A DNA stretch of 8,847 nt, taken from positions 1 to 8,847 of the forward strand of contig CAYWNP010000098.1 of the NCBI GenBank assembly GCA_964459675.1, in the 5' to 3' direction. This DNA comes from CAIZQW01 sp964459675. GTDB lineage: Bacteria; Verrucomicrobiota; Kiritimatiellia; RFP12; UBA1067. Made by a program: the position numbers and the translations under genes. A model generated the notes under the pieces. The model worked only from the letters and a program-made list of their open reading frames with translations. It was not told where the DNA came from and ran no database searches. Positions 5,277-8,847 of this stretch are shown here, in pieces (position 1 is the stretch's first letter; every line of letters starts with the position of its first letter).

Positions 5277-5341
5277 CTGGAATAATGGAACAATGGAATG
5301 GTGGAATGTTGGGAAAACCAACTTCCATCATTCCATATTTT
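5277..5341 (+). repeat. 8-bp word array folding into a long terminator-like hairpin
   Basis: Four octamers in exact phase (5277-5308) share a [ACG]TGGAA[CT][AG] pattern. Inverted copies at 5323-5336 pair with 5293-5306 (14 bp, one G-U). An inner GTTGG (5308-5312) pairs with CCAAC (5318-5322) around GAAAA, leaving one bulged base. The hairpin is thus about 19 bp and is followed by ATATTTTC (5335-5342). It lies between the SPFH stop codon and the prepilin peptidase ribosome site, so it probably terminates or attenuates the nfeD-SPFH transcript. The T-run is short and broken. Confidence 0.65.
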
Positions 5342-5358
5342 CACGGAGGACGCGCAAT

Positions 5359-6213
5359 ATGATGATGGATGAACCTTTTTTTTATTTCGTATTGTTTGCC
5401 CTCTTCTCGACCCTCTTCGGGGTGTCTGTCGGCAGCTTCCTCAATGTCTGCATCTATCGCATTCCCCGGGAAGAGTCGATCATCACGCCGCGTTCGCACT
5501 GCCCGCACTGTGGAACATTCATTCCGTGGTATCTGAATATCCCTGTCTTAAGCTGGTGTTTTCTACGCGGTAAATGCGCCTCGTGCAAAGGGCCGATCTC
5601 GGTGCGCTACACCTTGGTCGAACTCCTGACCGCGACATTGTTCCTGATGGTTTACTTACAGTGGGCCCAGCCCGCATCCCTGTTGCTTGAAACGGTTGCG
5701 AATCCGTTGATCATCCCCATCTACTGGCTCTTTGTTTCAGGACTGGTCTTGGGAACCTTTGTTGACTTTGAACACTACATCCTGCCGGATTCCGTAACCA
5801 TCGGCGGTATGGTGGTCGGACCGATCCTCTGCGTCTTGGTCCCCGCTCTGCAGGGACAGGAGATCTGGTGGAAGGGATTGTTGCACTCTTGCCTCGGACT
5901 CTCCATCGGCTTCTGTTCCCTCTGCGCCATCGCCTGGATCGGCGAAAAGATTTTCAAGAAAGAGGCGATGGGCTTCGGCGACGTCAAGCTTCTAGGCGCG
6001 ATCGGTGCCTTTTTAGGCTGGAAGGCCGTGCTCTTCACAATCGTGGCCTCCTCCTTCCTCGGCAGCATCGTCGGACTTACTTTGATTGGCCTGCGCAGCG
6101 CCAAGATGAAGAGCGAGATTCCCTTCGGACCTTACATTGCAGCCGGCGCTTTAATCTGGATCTTTTATGGCCCAACCCTAGTATCACTCTATTTAAGGAT
6201 GATGCGCGTATGA
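5359..6213 (+). CDS. Prepilin peptidase / N-methyltransferase (PilD, A24 family)
   Basis: The protein has 284 residues. The ATG at 5359 is chosen because ACGGAGGA (5343-5350) lies 8 nt upstream; an in-frame ATG at 5293 falls inside the hairpin repeat and would add 22 residues of repeat-derived sequence. The N-terminal domain has the zinc-type cysteine quartet Cys48-xx-Cys51 and Cys73-xx-Cys76, linked to the methyltransferase half. The aspartyl-protease residues are Asp136 in VDFEHYILPD and Asp208 in GFGDVK, followed by LLGAIGAFLGW. About seven or eight hydrophobic segments are visible. It cleaves the leader of type IV pilins or type II secretion pseudopilins at the inner membrane and methylates the new N-terminal residue. 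No pilus genes are in the window. The downstream phosphoribosyltransferase overlaps by ATGA, so the two are translationally coupled. Confidence 0.95.
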   Translation: MMMDEPFFYFVLFALFSTLFGVSVGSFLNVCIYRIPREESIITPRSHCPHCGTFIPWYLNIPVLSWCFLRGKCASCKGPISVRYTLVELLTATLFLMVYLQWAQPASLLLETVANPLIIPIYWLFVSGLVLGTFVDFEHYILPDSVTIGGMVVGPILCVLVPALQGQEIWWKGLLHSCLGLSIGFCSLCAIAWIGEKIFKKEAMGFGDVKLLGAIGAFLGWKAVLFTIVASSFLGSIVGLTLIGLRSAKMKSEIPFGPYIAAGALIWIFYGPTLVSLYLRMMRV

Positions 6214-6749
6214 GTAACATCAACAAAATCTATCTCTCCGCGAACGACTATCTGCAAGACAGTTGGCGTCTCGCGCGCATGGTCATGGACTCCGAATGGG
6301 TTCCGGACTACATCTTGGCACTTTGGCGAGGGGGTGCACCCGTCGGCATGGCGATCCACGAATTCTTTACCTACCATGGGATCAAGCTCCGGCATCAGAT
6401 CATTAAATGCCACTCCTACACCGGACTCGACAAAACCCACGAAGTCCGCTTCGAGCATGCGGATGAAATCTTTGACGCGCTTCCGAAGGGCATCAAGCTC
6501 CTGGTCGTGGACGACGTCTTCGACTCCGGCATGACAGCCCGCGCGGTCTACGAGCGGCTCGCCATCTGCGACATTGATTTCAAATTCGCCACCGTCTACT
6601 GGAAGCCCGGACAGAATAAGACCATGCTCCGGCCCGACTTCTTTGTGCGCGAGACTGAAGACTGGATTGTCTTCCCCCACGAGATGGAAGGCCTGACCCG
6701 CGAGGAGATCAAGATCAAAGATCCCGAACTCTATGCGCTGTTGAAATAA
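6210..6749 (+). CDS. Type I phosphoribosyltransferase (purine PRTase-like)
   Basis: The protein has 179 residues. The start ATG at 6210 overlaps the prepilin peptidase stop codon (ATGA). No strong ribosome site is needed with such coupling, although AAGGATGATG lies just upstream (6195-6204). The PRPP-binding loop is clear: LLVVDDVFDSGMTA at 97-110, with the two acidic residues Asp101-Asp102. The N-terminal WVPDYILALWRGGAPVGMAIHEFF (30-53) is the pyrophosphate/PRPP-side motif of xanthine-guanine and hypoxanthine PRTases, and DWIVFPHEM (151-159) matches the C-terminal base-binding hood region of Gpt-type enzymes. It is likely a cytoplasmic purine-salvage enzyme using PRPP and a purine base. The exact base (xanthine, guanine or hypoxanthine) cannot be told from sequence by eye. 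No functional link with the prepilin peptidase is obvious; the coupling may only reflect shared transcription. Confidence 0.88.
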   Translation: MSNINKIYLSANDYLQDSWRLARMVMDSEWVPDYILALWRGGAPVGMAIHEFFTYHGIKLRHQIIKCHSYTGLDKTHEVRFEHADEIFDALPKGIKLLVVDDVFDSGMTARAVYERLAICDIDFKFATVYWKPGQNKTMLRPDFFVRETEDWIVFPHEMEGLTREEIKIKDPELYALLK

Positions 6750-6771
6750 AATTCCGAGGGAATTTTATTTT
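6744..6771 (+). terminator. Terminator overlapping the PRTase stop codon
   Basis: A perfect 12-bp stem (6744-6755 against 6759-6770) with a 3-nt GAG loop includes the TAA stop (6747-6749). The 3' arm itself is T-rich, ending TTTTATTTT. Only the four loop-side G-C pairs are strong, so the stem is AT-rich, but position and symmetry fit an intrinsic terminator for the prepilin peptidase-PRTase pair. Confidence 0.65.
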
Positions 6772-6775
6772 AGGC

Positions 6776-6813
6776 TGTAGGAGTTTAGGTTATAGGGGAT
6801 TAGGTTATAGGAA
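6776..6813. repeat. Alternating 8/7-bp word array between convergent genes
   Basis: Five units alternate 8 and 7 bases, each with a core T[AGT]TAGG. TTAGGTTATAGG occurs exactly twice (6785-6796 and 6800-6811), 15 bp apart. It sits between the terminators of the convergent PRTase and lipoprotein genes. No open frame or known element is visible in it. Confidence 0.7.
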
Positions 6814-6818
6814 GAGAT

Positions 6819-6857
6819 AACAAAAAAGGCACTTGCAGAAGTTCTGCGAGTGCCTTT
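6819..6857 (-). terminator. Rho-independent terminator of the lipoprotein gene
   Basis: Arms 6825-6840 and 6842-6857 pair along 16 positions with a single G-U; the innermost few must open to form the loop. On the minus strand the stem is followed by a T-run (complement of 6819-6827). It begins 22 nt beyond the lipoprotein stop. The plus strand also has TTT-GTTATTT after it, so it may work in both directions. Confidence 0.9.
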
Positions 6858-6879
6858 GTTATTTATGAGAGTCGAAGGA

Positions 6880-7308
6880 TTACTTCGTGGCGCTCATCTG
6901 CTTCACATAAACATCCATGCGCTCTTGAAGGGCCTTGATGCTCTCGGTGATCTTGGTGCTGCTCTCTTGCAGCTTGGTGATCTCAACCTTGGCCTTCTCG
7001 AGATCAGCGGTGCCCTTCTTAGCATCAGCCGAACCGGTCAGTCCGCCGACCAAGCTCTTCGCGCTAGCGCTCAGGTCAGGCTGCAGTTCCTTGATCTTAG
7101 CAGACAGCTTATCGAGTTCACCCTGCTTCGAGGCGATTTGAGCCTTATACGAATCAACGGTAGCCTGGAGCTTCGCGGTATCCATTGTTTTAGCTTCCGC
7201 CTGCACCTGATCAATCGGCTTCGTCTCGCTTGCGCCAGATCCACCACCGCAACCGACGACGAAACAACCGAACAGAGCCACCATCGCCAACGACATACAT
7301 ACCTTCAT
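6880..7308 (-). CDS. Coiled-coil lipoprotein of unknown function
   Basis: The protein has 142 residues from the ATG at 7308. This start is preferred over the in-frame GTG at 7317 because AGAAAGG lies about 10 nt upstream of the ATG but only one base before the GTG. Residues 1-19 are a signal peptide, and VVGC with Cys20 is a lipobox, followed by a Gly/Ser linker, so export and lipidation are expected. Residues about 30-140 are almost entirely charged helix with heptad spacing (ATVDSYKAQIASKQGELDKL, DLEKAKVEITKLQESSTKI), broken near 80-95 by a Gly/Ala/Ser stretch. This suggests a two-segment coiled coil or helical hairpin anchored to a membrane and facing the periplasm. There is no catalytic motif. 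It has its own promoter and terminator, so it is a single-gene unit. A structural role near the cell wall, as for small coiled-coil lipoproteins generally, is only a guess. Confidence 0.85.
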   Translation of the reverse strand: MKVCMSLAMVALFGCFVVGCGGGSGASETKPIDQVQAEAKTMDTAKLQATVDSYKAQIASKQGELDKLSAKIKELQPDLSASAKSLVGGLTGSADAKKGTADLEKAKVEITKLQESSTKITESIKALQERMDVYVKQMSATK

Positions 7309-7427
7309 AATAAACACACCTTTCTTGCTTCGGCAGCTCCACCCTGTAATCGGGCAAAGCCTGCCACACCACGCGAATCCATCTCACAGCCCCATTGGCC
7401 GTGTAGTATGATCCATAAGTTGTATTC

Positions 7428-7456
7428 AGTTTAAACCTAAATTCAACAACTGTCAA
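7428..7456 (-). promoter_or_regulatory. Sigma70-like promoter of the lipoprotein gene
   Basis: On the minus strand a perfect TTGACA (7451-7456) and TAAACT (7428-7433, 4/6 match) are separated by 17 nt. Transcription would begin near 7421 and give a leader of about 110 nt, long for a small lipoprotein. The leader (7309-7421) contains only short possible stems, such as GGCA with TGCC around 7357-7369. I see no known riboswitch or gene in 7309-7491. Confidence 0.65.
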
Positions 7457-7491
7457 CCTCTGCGGGTGCAGGACTGGCAAGGTTGAAGCTT

Positions 7492-8847
7492 TTACACGCT
7501 GACAGCTTGTCGCGTGTCGGTCAGGAGCAAGGTGCAGCGAATGTCGCGGGGGGGAATCTTTGAGAGATGCGCTAGCGCCTGAGAATAGCTGGCCATCTGG
7601 CTTGCGTAGGTCTCGCGCATGCGGATGGCAAAGGCCGCTTCTGATTCGTTTTCGCGCCGCCGGTTGGACTTGAAGTCAAAAATCTCTGCTTTACGCCGGC
7701 CCTCTTCTTCACAGAAGACGACACGGTCAAACGTGCCGGAGATCCATTGGCCGTCCACCACCAACTCAAAGGAGGTCTCGCGCCAGAGATCGACCGCTGA
7801 GGGCGGACGACTCAAGGCGGCGCGGAAGGCGGAGGCGACCGTGAGATCAAGCTCCTCCTTGTTGATGCCGGCTGGCTGTACCGCGTTGTCTGCGAGCCAC
7901 TCAATGGTGCTGAGCGCCACATGCAGCCGCGTGCCGCGATCTGCTGCGAGCTGGCCGACCTGCGGCGTAAAGAGCTCGCTGGCGGCTCTGCCGTAGTGAT
8001 GCGCCGAGGAGGGCGTGACCCGCCGGATGTGCTGCCGCTTTTGACGGGGCAGCGTGGTCACCGCCTGCTGCGGGATCTTGGGCTGGGGAATCGGTTTTGC
8101 GTACGTGAACCACGCCGGGTCGCCTAGGGACCACGGCACGCCACCCAAGGCGCTTTCGATGTGATTACTGAAGTAGAGCGCTTCGGAGTTTTTCTTGGGC
8201 GCTGACTTGAGCAACACATAGAGTGCGCGCTTGGCGCGGGTCATGGCCACGTAGTTGACGCAGAGCGCCTCAAAGACGCCGCTGTTCAAGGTGCGTTGAG
8301 CAGCCGCAGCGAGAACCGCATCCGCTATCAGGAGCTGCTGGCCGGGATGGGTCAACAGCCAGCTATTGTCGGGCCCGCAGAGTACCGTGTCCGGTCGCTG
8401 CGCATCAATCCCTTGATGTTCGATAACGGGGACAAACACCAGATCAAAGCCGAGGCCCTTGCTACGATGAATGGTGAGAATCTTGACGGTCGAGGTGTCT
8501 GCCACGTCGCGCGTCGTGAAGGCATCCACAAACGTGGCAAAGTCGGAGAGCGTGGTTTCGGGGTCTGCACTAGCAGTGAATTGCGTGGCGGCCTGGAGGA
8601 GTGCTTCGAGCCGTGTCTGTGTGAAGTTGTCCGTGCCGTTTCCACCAAGCGCTTCGATGTAGGTGCTGAGGGCGCGCGACAAGCCGAGGCGGGAGACATC
8701 GTCCAGCACACGCTGGGATAGCAGGGCCACCCCCTGCTCCCTCGGCAGTGAACAGGCTTTCTGAAAGAGGGTTCTGGCGAGGGGCGTGGCGCAGACATGT
8801 TCCCAGGCGAGGGTGTTGTCGGGATGTTCCGCGACCTGCAGGAGGTG
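7492..8847 (-). CDS. AddA/RecB-like UvrD-family helicase-nuclease, C-terminal part
   Basis: The reading frame is open from the right edge of the window to a TAA at 7492-7494, so only the last 451 residues are seen and the start lies outside. Numbered from the first visible residue, the helicase C-terminal motifs are ILTIHRSKGLGFDLVFVPV (motif V, about 123-141) and VNYVAMTRAKRALYVL (motif VI, about 197-212). A PD-(D/E)XK nuclease domain follows: RGTRLH (304-309), GTFDRVV with Asp374, IFDFKSN with Asp391 and Lys393, and QMASY (417-421). This domain order is that of AddA, PcrA-nuclease fusions and RecB. Such enzymes resect double-strand DNA ends for RecA-dependent repair, normally with an AddB-type partner. 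No four-cysteine iron-sulfur cluster pattern like AddB's is visible. AddB or a similar exonuclease gene is expected upstream, beyond the right edge. No terminator is obvious after the stop. Confidence 0.88.
   Translation of the reverse strand, partial: HLLQVAEHPDNTLAWEHVCATPLARTLFQKACSLPREQGVALLSQRVLDDVSRLGLSRALSTYIEALGGNGTDNFTQTRLEALLQAATQFTASADPETTLSDFATFVDAFTTRDVADTSTVKILTIHRSKGLGFDLVFVPVIEHQGIDAQRPDTVLCGPDNSWLLTHPGQQLLIADAVLAAAAQRTLNSGVFEALCVNYVAMTRAKRALYVLLKSAPKKNSEALYFSNHIESALGGVPWSLGDPAWFTYAKPIPQPKIPQQAVTTLPRQKRQHIRRVTPSSAHHYGRAASELFTPQVGQLAADRGTRLHVALSTIEWLADNAVQPAGINKEELDLTVASAFRAALSRPPSAVDLWRETSFELVVDGQWISGTFDRVVFCEEEGRRKAEIFDFKSNRRRENESEAAFAIRMRETYASQMASYSQALAHLSKIPPRDIRCTLLLTDTRQAVSV

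Noticed and set aside
3835..5344. ATTTTCAC found ahead of three starts (3835-3842, 4315-4322, 5337-5344)
   Set aside because: Distances to the start codons differ (36, 31 and 15 nt), the sequence is AT-rich and short, and one copy overlaps a promoter -10 and another a terminator tail. Coincidence is the simpler reading.
5293..5358. Longer prepilin peptidase start at 5293
   Set aside because: The 22 added residues are translated hairpin repeat, and an ideal ribosome site precedes the ATG at 5359.
6850..7434. Plus-strand 194-codon open frame opposite the lipoprotein gene
   Set aside because: It overlaps the lipoprotein CDS, which has a signal peptide, lipobox, promoter, ribosome site and terminator. 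The plus-strand frame starts inside a terminator region and has a biased, shadow-like composition.
8296..8721. Plus-strand open frame opposite the helicase-nuclease
   Set aside because: The minus strand carries clear helicase and nuclease motifs over the same bases; the plus-strand frame shows no motif or ribosome site.

Overview
The window looks like a bacterial chromosome segment. The lineage is uncertain. The best guess is a Kiritimatiellota/Lentisphaerota-type member of the PVC group, because of the HemC-SUMT-HemD fusion, a CII-like regulator of a type I associate with deltaproteobacteria and PVC bacteria, and short degenerate word repeats in the spacers. This is inference; no rRNA or ribosomal protein is present to test it.

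Layout. Positions 1-134 hold a minus-strand tRNA-Val(GAC) with its own sigma70-like promoter and intrinsic terminator. At 280-732 is a small coiled-coil hypothetical protein. The 733-1023 spacer holds three inverted repeats and two word arrays. It precedes a 699-residue tetrapyrrole enzyme (1024-3123) fusing a hydroxymethylbilane synthase-like region, a uroporphyrinogen-III methyltransferase (SUMT) and a uroporphyrinogen-III synthase. Next comes a CII-like HTH protein (3325-3783) behind a palindrome-rich leader. An nfeD-SPFH/stomatin pair (3878-5264) has a good promoter, and is followed by a prepilin peptidase and a type I phosphoribosyltransferase that overlap by four bases (5359-6749). On the minus strand are a coiled-coil lipoprotein (6880-7308) and the C-terminal part of an AddA/RecB-like helicase-nuclease that runs off the right edge (7492-8847).

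How the genes work together. The fusion protein should cover porphobilinogen to uroporphyrinogen III and on to precorrin-2, the branch towards sirohaem, cobalamin or haem d1. However, its HemC part lacks the third domain that carries the dipyrromethane-cofactor cysteine. NfeD and the SPFH protein are a classic membrane-microdomain pair. The prepilin peptidase implies type IV pili or a type II secretion system elsewhere in the genome. The other genes look like independent housekeeping loci.

Most unusual points: (1) the HemC region without its cofactor domain; (2) six short arrays of degenerate 7-9 bp words, a different word at each place, one lying in frame inside the fusion gene, where a 7-bp DNA period becomes a 7-residue helical period; (3) one such array folded into a long terminator-like hairpin.
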